From Cordylochernes scorpioides (taxonomy: Eukaryota; Arthropoda; Arachnida; Pseudoscorpiones; Chernetidae): a stretch of 64,000 nucleotides of DNA. The DNA lies in assembly GCA_030710605.1 (NCBI GenBank), contig CP092870.1, positions 18,638,684 to 18,702,683 of the forward strand, given 5' to 3'. Position numbers and translations under genes: made by a program. Below the pieces are notes generated by a model. The model ran no database searches. It saw only the letters and a list, made by a program, of their open reading frames with translations, and was not told the DNA's origin. This document shows positions 29,885 to 41,285 of the stretch, piece by piece (position 1 is the stretch's first letter; every line of letters starts with the position of its first letter).

Positions 29885-32151
29885 TGTGTATTTGTTACAA
29901 AATAAATATGAAGTTAAAGGATATCTAAAAGAATTTAATACAGAAGCAGAAAACCAAATGAATCTAAAAGTTTCAAAAATAAGATGTGACAATGGCGGAG
30001 AATATGTAAATGAAGATATGAAATCCTGGTGCAAAGCTAAAGGAATCATTATGGATATCACCATACCTCACTCACCTCAGCTAAACGGCAAAGCCGAAAG
30101 ATTAAATTGAACCCTGATGGAGAAAACTAGAGCTCTTTAGATTGATTCTGGTGTAGAAAAATACATGTGGGGAGAAGCTGTAAGGGTTTCAGCCTATTTG
30201 CTGAACCGAAGCCCTACTCTAGAATTAGGGAAAACCCCTGCAGAACTTTGGTTCAACAAAAGACCAAATTTGTCAAACTTACAACTTTTTGGTTGTGAAG
30301 CTTATGTCAAAACCCTAAAACACGTAAAGAAATTGGAAGACAGAAGTAAAAAATATACCTTTATAGGTTATGCACCAAATGGTTATCACCTTTGGGATGA
30401 ACAAAGCAAACAAATCTTCACAACTAGAGATGTAATTTTTTTAGATAAAGGATGTATAAATAAAGAAGAAAAAATACCTATTGTGGAACCAGAAGAAGAA
30501 TCTGGAGATCAACTAGAATTAAATGAAGAACCAAGTCTACCAGAAGTCTCTGAAGACAAAGAAGATATCCCTACAAAACCAAGTACTTCAAAATATAATC
30601 TTAGACCAAGAAGTAGTTTACAAACACCATCAAGATATGAAGACTTCTATTTAGAGCGGAAGGGAACAACAGAATCAGCTCTTCTAACTTACTCGGAAGC
30701 TATATCTGGTCCAAATCAAGAAAATGGAAAAAGGCAATAAAAGAAGAAAAATAGTCTCTTGCCAAAAATGAAGTTTGGGAAGTAGTAAAAGAAAATGAAG
30801 CGTCAAACAAGAAGATTCTGACCTCTAAATGGCTCTTTAAAGTGAAAGAAGATGGCCGCTACAAAGCAAGACTAGTTGTAAGAGGCTTTGAACAAGAAGC
30901 AGTCATTGATTATAATGAGACATTCAGTCCAGTTATAAGCACTGTCTCTTTAAGGATATACTTTGCTCTAATGGCTAAGAAAAGGTTTGTTTTTAAAACA
31001 TTTGACATTAAAACAGCTTTTCTATATGGGGTTTTGGATGAAGAAATATATGTTCAATTGCCAGAAGGTTATAAAGGGAATATATGTAGTTTAAGAAAGG
31101 AATTGTGTGGTTTAAAGCAAGCCCCATTAAAATGGAATGAAATATTAAAAACCTTTCTCAAATCCCAAGATTTCATACAACTAAAATCAGAGCCATGTCT
31201 TTTTAAAACCAACAAAGGAAATATGTACCTTGCAATATATGTAGATGATGGTATCATAATGGGAGATAATGAAAATTAATTAAATAATATTTTAGAAAAA
31301 CTATCCCAAGAGTTTGAAGTTTAAATAAACAATGATCCAAGAACTTTTTTGGGAATAAATTTGTGTTTTGAGGAAAAAATTAAAAGTCTACTTTCACAAG
31401 AAAATTATGCAAAATCAGTTCTTGAAAGATATAATATGCAAAACTCAAACCAGTACCCACTCCCATTACAGATGTAGTAAAATAATTATATAGACAAAAA
31501 TTTAGAAATATCAAATGATAACAAATTTCCCTACAGGCAAGCAATTGGAAGCCTTTTATATTTGACAAACAAAACTAGACCAGACATGACCTTTGCCACA
31601 AATTTTGAAAGCAGGTCAGTGCATGATCCTACAACTCAAGATATTATAAACATCAAAAGAACCCTAAGATATTTATATCATACCACCAATTTAGGCATAT
31701 CATATGATGGAGAGATGCCATTGGAATTAAATGTGTATTGTGATTCTGACTTTGCTGGAATATATTAAAACTAGAAAAAGTAACACAGGATATGTAGTTT
31801 ACTTATGTGGAGGTCCCATTAGTTGATGCTCCAGAAAGCAACCTGTAATTGCCCTTTCCAGCACTGAAGCAGAGTTCATTGCTGCAGCAGATTGCATGCA
31901 AAGAAGTGTCATACATAAGATCCCTATTAGAAGAATTAATTCCAGATAATTTTGATATAAATCTCTATTTTGATAAACAAAGCACTATAAAAATTATAAA
32001 ATCAGGCCAATTCACCACTAAAACTAAATATATTGATGTCAAATATCATTTTGTGAAAGATCAAGCTCAAAAGTTTAACCTGATATATTGTCCAACAGAA
32101 CACCAAATTGCAGACATCCTTAACAAAACCTCTAGCCAGACCAAAGTTTGA
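29885..32151 (+). pseudogene. Copia pol (integrase, RT, RNase H), broken
   Basis: Open pieces lie at 29885-30107, 30165-30740 (integrase C-terminus and spacer, SNLQLFGCEAYVK), 30842-31279 (RT core), 31562-31768 and 31849-32151 (RNase H; KTKYIDVKYHFVKD near the end). Order and spacing match Copia. It is a different family from the element at 11183-15779. No piece begins at a natural start. Confidence 0.85.
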
Positions 32152-32243
32152 CAAATTCAAATCCCTTCTCATGACAACCATTTAAAACATAAGTCAAGTG
32201 AAGAAACTGTTGAATGTGATTAGATCACTGATTAAAGAGGGAA

Positions 32244-32524
32244 TGTTGGAAAAAAAGAAGAATAGTAAATCAATGATCTTGAAATACTTTTAGACTGGCA
32301 ACACTGTAATATAAAAACGAGAACAAAGTATTTTTTGTTTTGTTTTACAAAATTAGTAATTGTAATGTAAATTGTTAAATGATCTTTTCTCTCTCTCTTT
32401 GAAAATAATAAATTTAAAATATTTTCTTAAAAGGTAAAATTGCCTAATTCTTTAAAACCACTTCAGCTGTAAGTAAACTTGTTATTTGTTGTTTCATTGT
32501 CTGAACCATAAGAGATTCCCAACA
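32244..32524 (+). repeat. Copia-2 3' LTR
   Basis: A 281-bp LTR, TGTTGGAAAA...CCCAACA. A second LTR of the family lies at 60003-60284 with roughly a dozen differences. The base after this LTR starts GGATG, the same five bases that precede the LTR at 60003. Confidence 0.9.
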
Positions 32525-32830
32525 GGATGTGCAGGATACCCTTTGACCGGATCCTACAGACTACCATGGCACATCATGCTGATTTATCCTGTAGCCTAAA
32601 GGACATATCCTGTGACTTGAAAGACACATCCTGTAGCCTAAAGGAATGTCCAGTAACCTGATGATTCATCCTTCATCCTGAGGAGAACCTCTAATGGCCT
32701 GAGGGACGTCCAATTGCACCATCAGGGCAGAAAAAAATCAACACTATGGTCACCATCTAATTTTATCTTTCTTCTGTGTGCCTTTTTTTTCTGTAAATAT
32801 TATATGTTGGCCTAAGATTAACAAAGCAAT
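32525..32830 (+). repeat. Unclassified interspersed repeat R3, right part
   Basis: Matches 36113-36430 and, inverted, 49250-49560. Shared phrases: 'ggatgtgcaggataccc', 'cacatcatgctgatttatcc', 'accatcagggcag', 'ttatgttggcctaagatt'. The interior contains short near-repeats of 'catcctgtagcctaaagga'. This copy lacks its left end, which is replaced by the Copia-2 3' LTR. A family function is unknown. Confidence 0.75.
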
Positions 32831-33237
32831 CACACCACAATTATTTAACAACCACAATCACTTAACTATCCCACCTACCTCTGGATCTAGAAAACCAAGT
32901 CCATTATTGGAAAATAGCGGCCAAGGCCGCAGACAGGCCAACCGCCTGCCCTTTCAGCAATTCCCTGTCCTAAGTTTCCAGGAAAAAAAAATCTAATATA
33001 AATAACCCGTTTTCTTGCCCCAGTGTTGTTGGAATCACCTCCCCCCTCCAAGGCTATCATCACCTCTCTTTCTGTGAAAACAAATGAGTTTCATTAAAAA
33101 AAAAAAATATTGAAGAAAAATCCATCAAAAATAAATAAGGAGTAGAAAATATTTAATTAAAAAATAATGTAAAAAATATACAATTAGCATTGCACAACGA
33201 ATCACAAGTTTTACGAAGGAGATTCTTTATTTATACT
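32831..33237. other. Intergenic, no recognised feature
   Basis: Moderately complex sequence with no ORF over 75 codons. Nothing recognised. Confidence 0.5.
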
Positions 33238-33290
33238 TGAGCTAGCTTTCGAACCTTTCGGTTCTTCGACAGGCGTGGCTAGTATGACTA
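33237..33290 (-). ncRNA. Degenerate hammerhead-like motif
   Basis: The minus strand reads CTGTCGAA, a GAACC-GAAA-GGTTC hairpin, then GAAAGCTAGCTC. Stem II and GAAA are perfect and stem III (AGCTAGCT) is self-complementary and followed by C, as in the motif at 17546-17587. The CUGANGA box is damaged (A6 is U, plus one extra base) and stem I does not pair. It is probably a relic from a Penelope-like element. From 33291 to 33538 nothing else is recognised. Confidence 0.45.
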
Positions 33291-33538
33291 TACTAGCATT
33301 GTGTGGTATGGGCATCTTGCGGTCAGCTTTGGAAAGGTTCAGGACTCGTGCTAGAGCTGGTGTTTTACCTGAAGATGGTGATTTTAACACCCACCATGGG
33401 TCAATTCCTCAAAAAAATATATAGTGTATGAGTCTCTGAACAAATTTTAAAGGCCATCATTCAAATACACCCTGGGTGCAAGAGTAAATTGTTAAAAGAA
33501 AAAAAAATTATCCACAAAAAAAATCTAAAATCACATAT

Positions 33539-34814
33539 ATAGGTAAACCCCTCTATAGTGAACTCCAATGGGACAGAACCTTTGGTTAACTATAGCCACG
33601 GTTTGGCATTGTTTTTTAATACTTTTCAAAAATTTTAGACCATATAATTAAAGGATATTCATACACACAAGAAGAGGCTGCCTCTTAATAGTGGTCACTT
33701 TGTTTTAATTCCCTTAATTGACAAATTTCCTTACATTAATACTGAATAATAATAGAAATCATTAGATGTTATGTTCTTCTTATCATTAACATACATGTTG
33801 TACCTCTATGTGTAATTTAAAAATCAAGACAAATCCTAAGTTTTATTGAATAAATATTCAAAGATATAAAATGATTTTAAAACATCTTTATCACATTATA
33901 TAATACAATGTTTACTTGGAAAAATGGCTCTAACACCATGTTGCTTCAAAGCACTCTTCGAGCATTGTACCTTTCGAATAAAGTTTTTTATTCACATTTC
34001 ATGTTTCCACATATTATTCTAAGTCTATATTTTTTTTTTTTAAACCCTGTCATGCAAAACACTACTGGCTTTAAAATTACCATAGTTCATGCAATAAAAA
34101 TAATTTTTGTTTCATCACAGGCCTTTTTATTTAGAATTTTTTTTTTAGCCCTAACACTCGCGAACGTGGCAAAGGTTGAGCTTGATTCCTCTTTGTAACA
34201 ATTTTTAATGACCTTATATTTTATGTATTATAATAGAAAAGTTATATTCTCTTATTTTAATATGTTCTTAACATTTTGCCTGTGTTGTTTCACTTTGAAA
34301 AGTTCTGAAAATGGCCTTTTTTTTAAAAGGAATAACGTTTTTGGTTTTAGAATGCCTTTGTTTTCTTTATTTTAGAAGCCAATTTCATTTTCTAATTCAA
34401 ATTTAATGGAGATGCAAAGATATTCTATTCAATAAAAAGGATAATGTCTAAAACTTTATACAACATACAGCAAAAATAAAATGTAAATTAAAACAAACAA
34501 TGCTGCTAAATTTATTGTTTTGAAATCGCGATCCATGAGCTGAAACATGCTTAATATTTTGTTGTTTTATTTTATTTATTTTTTTTTAAGATTACAATTC
34601 TAAGTTCTTTATAAGCATAGTATTTTGAATAGGTTTTTTTTATTTTGGGACCGAAAATAGGTTCGTTATAGGGGTAGTTTATTATTTTAAAAATCGCAAA
34701 GTTCGTTATAACGATGGTATTTTCAATGGAATGGAATTGGGAATTGCCTTAGGTTCGTTATAAGGGAAGGGAAGGTTCGTTATATCCAGGGTTCGTATTA
34801 GCGGGGTTTTACTG
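33539..34814. mobile_element. Tigger-like MITE, long form
   Basis: A 1.28-kb copy of the family at 20829 and 26283; the left end 'aggtaaacccctctatagtg' is damaged, while the right end 'gcggggttttactg' with TA is intact. It has no transposase frame. Confidence 0.85.
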
Positions 34815-36112
34815 TATATCCCAAAATTTCAAAATTTTAGAGTATACAAATATGCATGCATATCATTCAATAAAATTCAATTTCCTTTTCAAATAATACT
34901 AATTATCCAAAATTTATATCCTATTTTTCATAATAACACAACCAAAAATAGTCCTGAAATACACAAAGGTATCAGGGAGGCAAAGACCAAATTACAAATC
35001 TAGTGTGCTTCATTACTAACATTTACTTGAGTAACTCAGAATCAGTAACCTTGACACTAAATCATATGCACAACTCATTTTTGTAAAATTAATTGAACCA
35101 ATTTTGATTAAAATATTGAAGCGAAACTCTTTCAAAATAAGTTCTTTAATACTGGGGGGGGGGGGGGGGGGTTGTCATCTTAAATTACCTGATACCTCTA
35201 AAGGCCACACACATAAAAGAAAACTCCCTTTTTCAATTAAAAAATAATTATTTTTGACCTCCACTGTAGATTTTTGTATTTGAAGAAAATTAAGTATGTT
35301 ACACTAGTGAACTGAGTGCAACAAGCTCATCATCCCATTACATGGGGATCTAATAAGACTGATATACTCAATCTAAATAACGTGTTTTAGATTTTAATTA
35401 TTTCTTAACTTACTAATCTACTATGGTTCCAATCATTCTAAGCTGTTTTGTTGATGATTCCACATAAGTACTTACTACTAGAAACTATCCCAACATGGAA
35501 AAATATAATCTTGTCATAAAATAATACCATCCTTGCCATTATACTTTTCTTAGACTTGAATTTTCTTCAATAAAACATATGGCAGAGCTAGTTCTTTATT
35601 GATACACCTTTGACAACCTTGGTGAACTTCAAGTGAACAGTCCGGACTGTCAAATTCTCTTAAGCGCTTAGTTAATCTATAGCTTACCTAGCTAAATATA
35701 TAGGCAGCATGTTCCTTTGCCTAATAAGCCAGATGTACGGCACCCCATTGTACTCCCTTATCTAGTAACGCAGAGCGTCGAAACTATGGAAAACACCTGG
35801 TTACTTGGTATTGTGTCATTGCATTTTTTCAATGTTCCTTCATTGTGTGACCTGGCTCATTTATCAAACAGTGTATTTATACTTCAGTTTTCCCTCTTGC
35901 GAGGCAAAGAATGGGTGCTGTGGGCATGGTCTTCTCTTCTTACCTAAAAATTGAGAAAGAAGACCATCAATTCTTATTTCAAGTTATCCCTAGCATGTAG
36001 GCTAGCTGAATGTGTAAGAGGCTTTGTCCCGCTAGATTTCAAATTTACCTTATAAATTAAAGAAATCAAAATTATACACACTGATGAGAGAAACTATGTT
36101 ATAAAAGAGTGA
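34815..36112. other. Intergenic, with a G18 run
   Basis: AT-rich. A run of 18 G lies at 35154-35171. A phrase near 35285-35345 ('aagtatgttacactagtgaa', 'catcatcccattacatg') recurs near 63013-63075, so an old repeat family is present. A 76-codon frame at 35717-35947 has no recognisable content. Confidence 0.5.
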
Positions 36113-36430
36113 ATCTGTTGAAACAAGGTTCTCGGCGGGATGTTGGATGTGCAGGATACCCTTTGTTTAGATCCCGCAGACCACTAGGGCACATCATGCT
36201 GATTTATCCTGTGGCCTGAAGGACATATCCTGGGACTTGAAGGAGTGTCCAGTAACCTGGCGATTCATCCTACATCCTGTGGAGAACCTCTAATGACCAG
36301 AAGAATGACCAATTGCACCATCAGGGCAGAAATATAATCAACACTAGGTTCACCATCCAATTTTATCTTTCTTCTGCATTCCTTTTTTTTTTCTGTAAAT
36401 ATTTTATGTTGGCCTAAGATTAACAAATAA
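36113..36430 (+). repeat. Unclassified interspersed repeat R3, complete copy
   Basis: The uninterrupted version, with 'ggcgggatgttggatgtgca' across the point where Copia-2 sequence interrupts the copies at 32525 and 60002. It ends 'cctaagattaacaaataaaa', followed by an A/T-rich tail, which suggests a retroposed 3' end. Sequence 36431-36595 is AT-rich and blank. Confidence 0.75.
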
Positions 36431-36595
36431 AACTTTTTTAAAAAAGTAACAGCAACAATTAAGAATTTTGGAAAATTGGAAAGTTCAACCTAGGCCAACG
36501 AGTGAGTAAAAATTTTGTATCTTAAAGGAAATTTTTAATAGGGCTTTATGGGTTATTTTTTTTTATAGTTTGATTTTTTTAAAGGATAGATATAT

Positions 36596-37070
36596 TGGAG
36601 AGGTTAGATTGACCAAATCTAGCTAAGCTCCCCTGGCGGCGCCACCGCCGGTGAGAAGCGGTACGCCTCCGGAGTTGATGACAAAGAATCAGAGGTGGTG
36701 CGCATGCGCGGCGGAATAAAAAAGCAGAAAGAACTTTTATCACACACACACACACACAAGAAGAAGCGACGCCATTTAAGCGCGCGTCAAACATTTTCAT
36801 ATTCAATCCTTATGTTTTAATTAAAGTACCTAAATTTAATCCAATGTCAATCTTAAATAATCCAAGTTAAGTACACTATTTTGAACATATATTTAAGCAA
36901 GTTTTTCTACCAAAATGTTTATAAATAGTGTTTTTATTTACCGATAAGTTTTATTACATCTATGTTTTTTTATCTAAAAGTTTGAATACCAACAAGTTTT
37001 TTTATCTATAAGTTTGATTACCAACAATTTTTTTATCTATAAGTTTTATTATCGCCAATTTATTTATCTT
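36596..37070 (+). repeat. BEL/Pao 5' LTR, left part
   Basis: Matches 48398-48872 with few differences, including a CA microsatellite and 'gcgcatgcgcgg'. It is interrupted at 37070 by the LINE; the LTR resumes at 42565. The 7-bp word TTATCTT is duplicated on both sides of the LINE. Confidence 0.9.
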
Positions 37071-37279
37071 TATTTATTTATTTATTAACATCATGAAACG
37101 CGATGTCCCAAACTCAGGGACATTTGCGTCGATACCTCTCTCTACATCACAACAAATCGGCTATATACAATCCTGTTCAATTCATTATTTTACATAATTA
37201 ACCAAAAAAAAAAAATTGTCCGAAGAGAAAAACAAACAACAAAGCAAAACAACAAAGCAAGCATCGCAATCTTTTCCTT

Positions 37280-38899
37280 CTAAGTTTCCCTCTCCCTTTT
37301 CCATTTCAAAAGAAAGTTGTAAATAAATTTCCAAAATTGATCAAAACTTTTACACCTCTCTTTATCGTCTACAAATTCATCAAGCTGTCCAATACGACCA
37401 AACTTGTTTTCCTTATAAACCCGTAAAATTGGGCAATTCATTAGTAGATGTTTCGAGTCCTGAATTTCACCTCCGCAGAAGCATCCCGGTTCCTTCACCG
37501 CGCCGTTAGTTGACAAAAATTTCCCAAAATTACCATGATCTGTAATGAATTGGATATTATAAAAATTTGGTCGGAAAAATCTTGGGATTCCAGACACGAA
37601 AAAGCTTCTGAAAATTTCATTAGTATTATCAAAAATTTCTTTCATTTTTGCGTGTAAGAATGATTTGACTATACTTGGAGCATGGGGTTCGTAAGCAATT
37701 AGATCTTCAGTGGACAGATGAGCTAGATCATATTTGATTATTCTAGATTCTATATAGTCTGTTAGGAGTGGAATTTTTGCCAGACTATGCACACAGTTTG
37801 ATGAAGTAGTTTTATATGCTCTGACTGCCCATAAAATGATCTGGTACTGCATGGAATTCAGTTTTTGTTTAGAACGATTGTTTAAATATTTAAACCAAAT
37901 TTCTGATCCGTATGTAAGTACAGGCCTTATTATTGTTTTATATAATGTTAACCTTTTTTGAGTATCTAAACCCCACATATTGCCGCTTAGTGAACATAAT
38001 AGATTTTTCATACGCCCTGCCTTACACAGAATATCATTTACATGCGGAGTAAAGTTAACTTTATTTTTCCATTTGTGATTTGAAAATTTCATTCCCAGAA
38101 TTTTTACTTGCTTGACCGGCCTAATTATATTCTTATTAACCTCAATAGGTATTTTTTCTCTGTTATGCAGGTATAGCAAATTAGTTTTCTCTGTACTGAT
38201 CGTTAATTTATTTCTATTACACCATTGGATCACATAATTTAAGATGTATTCACTTGCGGTTTTTAGTCCTTCGATAGTCTTATCCCAGCAAATTATTGTA
38301 ACGTCGTCTGCATAACATATAATATCTGCATTCATTGATTCAAAATTTATCAACAAATCATTTAGCAAAATATTCCATAGAAGTGGTGATAAAGGTCCAC
38401 CCTGTGGACATCCTTTAGTTAGTTTCTTATAAAAAGTTTCTGATTCGTATGTAAATTTCACCTCCCATTCATTATTCAAATAAGATTTTATGATCCGTAT
38501 TAAATCTGAGGGAACATTATCATTATCCATTCGTTTTATAATCGCAGGCCACCATGCATTGTCGAATGCACCAGCTATATCTATAGCTATCAAGGAAGTC
38601 ACTTCTTTTTGTTTATGTTTCAATATAGTTTCTATAATTTTTTCCATTCCTGTAATAGTTGATCTAGATTTCATAAAGCCGTGCTGCCTTGAGCTCATTA
38701 GATTATTTTCTAAATAATAGTTACTTAATTTATTTTTTATTATATTCTCAAATGTTTTAGAGAGATTAGATGTCAATGATATAGGTCTATAACTTTTATT
38801 TACTTCATAATTCGTTTTGCCTGGTTTTGGAATTATTTTTAAGAATGATTTTTTCCATTCATCCGGATAGTATCCCATTTCTATACATTTATTGAATAA
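37280..38899 (-). pseudogene. LINE ORF2, reverse transcriptase and C-terminus
   Basis: An open stretch of over 530 codons with KSYRPISLTSNLSKTFE, RQHGFMKSRST, SLIAIDIAGAFDNAWWP (first Asp), KGCPQGGPLSPLLWNIL and CYADDVTII (catalytic YADD). It is followed by the thumb and a C-terminal CFCGGEIQDSKHLLMNCPI zinc motif. Catalytic residues are intact. Only the 5' side is interrupted (Helitron). It primes and copies element RNA at the nicked target; in this copy it is not expressed as one protein. Confidence 0.9.
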
Positions 38900-39732
38900 C
38901 TAGACGAATGGCCCGGGCAACGCCCGGGTTTTACCCGAGTGCGTATATATTTTAAAAACGTTTTAATTCAAATACTATTCGTTACAATTATAAATTGGCG
39001 CCATGGATGTCACTCTTGTGAAACGTCCCGCTCCAAACTGTGTGTTTTTAAAATGTTTTAATTAAAATACTATTCGTTACAATTATAAATTGGCGCCGTG
39101 GATGTCTCTCTTGTGAAACGTCCCGCCCCAAACTGTGTGTGTCTTGAAAATATAAAAATAAAAATGTGAATTTTCATAAAGATTTCATCATGTCGATTTT
39201 TTTTTTTTGCATTTCACCTACTAAATCGATAGAGATAATTACATTTGCAACATGAACTTAGGTATATTGACTAAATAGAAAACTGCATAGTAATAAAGAT
39301 CATTTTTTAAAGGCACCATATCGTTTTTTTCAATAAAATCGAAACAAAAATTAACGATAAATAACGATAATTGCCTTAGAAATTGCCTTAAAAAAAGAAA
39401 CATTCGCGGTGATTTTGTCTTGCATTCGTTTATACAATTATTATATACGAATGACCCGGGCAACGCCCGGGTTTTACCCGATTAAATGCTTTTATTCAAA
39501 TACTATTCGTTACAATTATAAATTGGCTCCGTGGATGTCATTCTTGTATAATATATAAATGAGTTTTAATGATTGTAAAAAAAAAAAAAAGCATCGGCCG
39601 GGAATCGAACCCGGGCCGCCCGTGTGGCAGGCGAGCATTCTACCACTGAACCACCGATGGTTATGAAAAATCCCATCCGTGAGCTTCAGACAGACAAACA
39701 AACAGACAGAATAAGGCAAATATATAAGTAGA
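38900..39732 (-). mobile_element. Non-autonomous Helitron (family B) carrying a tRNA-Gly
   Basis: On the minus strand it starts TCTACTTATATATTTGCC and ends with hairpin CCCGGGCGTTGCCCGGG and CTAG (plus 38900-38903). It is inserted between A (38899) and T (39733) of the LINE ORF2 with no duplication. A second, internal 3'-type hairpin lies at 39449-39480, so the element probably read past its first terminator. A tRNA-Gly-like gene sits just after the 5' leader. No Rep/helicase. Confidence 0.87.
39591..39660 (-). tRNA. tRNA-Gly(GCC)-like gene inside a Helitron
   Basis: The minus strand reads CATCGGTGGTTCAGTGGTAG, an anticodon loop CTGCCAC (anticodon GCC), then GGTTCGATTCCCGGCCGATGC. A and B boxes are intact and a T14 run follows directly, as for a Pol III terminator. 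Faults against the usual insect gene: base 1 is C (mismatch with C72), base 39 is A (mismatch at the foot of the anticodon stem) and the discriminator position is T. It may be transcribed but is probably a pseudogene. Confidence 0.85.
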
Positions 39733-40236
39733 TTGATGCAGAATTGGGATTATTTTTATTTTAGCTTGTCTGATCATATTGTTACTAATGTAATCAGGGC
39801 CCGGTGCTTTTTTAATATTAGTTTTTAAAATTGTTTCCTCTATTTCCTTGGATTCAATATAAACACTATTTTTATTTTTATATTTAGGCGTATAATTTCT
39901 AATCAAAATATGATCATCTTCATATAAACCTCCAATATCATCCTGAAATAGATCGTTCATTAAACTTTTTATTTTATCGATCTTTAAATGATCAGGTGAA
40001 TTATCTATTAGAGGTAATCCTAGATTCCTATTTTTCGATCTCAAAGACTTGTAAATCCTATAAGCATTGCCAAATGCGTTAGTTGAATGCCTTTCTTCTA
40101 TAAAATTTCTCCAACTCGCTCTTTTTGCCTTTTTAATTTTATTTAAATATTTATTTCTCATTGATTTATAGGTCTTTTCATAGACCACTCCATGCCGATG
40201 ATATAAATTTCTAATATAGTGGAAATGGTTTTTCAT
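39733..40236 (-). pseudogene. LINE ORF2, linker between endonuclease and RT
   Basis: Reads MKNHFHYIRNLYHRHGVVYE to APGPDYISNNMIRQAK and IIPILHQ, then runs into the Helitron. The protein continues after it as LFNKCIEMGYYPDEWKK at 38899 and below; the join shows that the Helitron cut one continuous ORF2. Confidence 0.88.
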
Positions 40237-41165
40237 ATTCTCCAGCTTCCCATCCCACCAGTATGTATTTGTTTTATGATTTCCGCACTTGTCTTGACAT
40301 TTAGTGACAGATAAGCTGCCTCTTTAATTATTTGTGTGAGAGTCTTTACAATGTTGTCAATATCTTTGATGTTTGACGCGTGGTTTATCTTGGTGATAAT
40401 ATTATCTACATCTTGTATTGAAATTTTTTCGGTAAATGTTTTCCAATCAGCATCTTTTACTATAAATTTCCATGCTGAGTTTTGAACTGTCCTTTGCCTG
40501 TTAAAATTATGATAAATGTCAAAGGTTATTGCAACGTGATCTGAAATGTGCGTCAATATAGTCGTCTTCCAGTTATGTACAAAACTTATTGATTTTTTAT
40601 TTGAAATCGTAAGATCTATAATGCTTGAATTTCGGCAGGTGGGTATCTTAAGATTATGAATAAATAGGCTGTGTTCGTCTATGATGGAGTGGAATTTGAA
40701 ACCATTGGAGTTTGTCGTCGGATCAAACCAGACTGGGTGTCTAGAATTGAAGTCACCACATAGTATAATAGGTTGTTGATTGTAGGTATCCAGAAGCTCC
40801 TTGATAAATTTTCGATGAGTGTCATTAAATCTATGAGGATGGATATAAAAGTTTGCAATAACAGTATTTGATTTTGCTGAATTTATAGAGGTGGTTGTAC
40901 AAAAGGAGTTTGTGAATTTATTGATTTTATTATATTTTAAACACTTATTCATAAAGATCGTTGCAGTGTATATTTGTTCATCTGTCGTTGAATGCACTAT
41001 TTGAGATTCTAAATCGAAAATTACATCTCTATTAATTATATAGGTTTCCTGTATTAGGATGATATCTGGTGGGTTGTCTTTTATTGCAGCTTGAAGCTCA
41101 CTCAATGCCATGAAACTTTTTCTTAAATTTTGTTGTAAACATTTAATTCCTTTACCCAATGACAT
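40233..41165 (-). pseudogene. LINE ORF2, endonuclease part
   Basis: The 310 codons encode an apurinic-type endonuclease: CLQQNLRKS near the start, ILIQETYI (Glu), ILCGDFNSRHPVW (Asp, Asn), IIDLTISN and HISDHVAITF (catalytic Asp-His) in the right order. This enzyme nicks target DNA for priming. The frame ends prematurely at KQIHTGGMGSWRI; the other frame gives TYWWDGKLENMKNHF, so a one-base shift separates it from the RT region. Confidence 0.88.
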
Positions 41166-41285
41166 AATTTAGACTGGGCACACGTTAGAATTTGGCCTAT
41201 GACTTGTTGAGCTATTTTCATATTTAGGGTTGCACACACTTAATCGAAGGAAATTGCATTTGATCCTGTGTTCGACTTGTACTAG

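Larger units (their letters stand above)
29885..32524 (+). mobile_element. Second Copia element, 5'-truncated and decayed
   Basis: It begins inside the integrase (about 'NKYEVKGYLKEF') and runs to the 3' LTR (32244-32524). Recognisable: integrase RCDNGGEYVN and NGKAERLN (Asp and Glu of the triad), RT with YKARLVVRGFEQ, FDIKTAFLYG and IYVDDGII, and RNase H with LSSTEAEF-like 'LSSTEAEFIAAA' across a frameshift. Stops at 30108 and 30138 and several frameshifts make it non-functional. A polypurine tract 'aaagagggaa' precedes the LTR. Confidence 0.88.
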
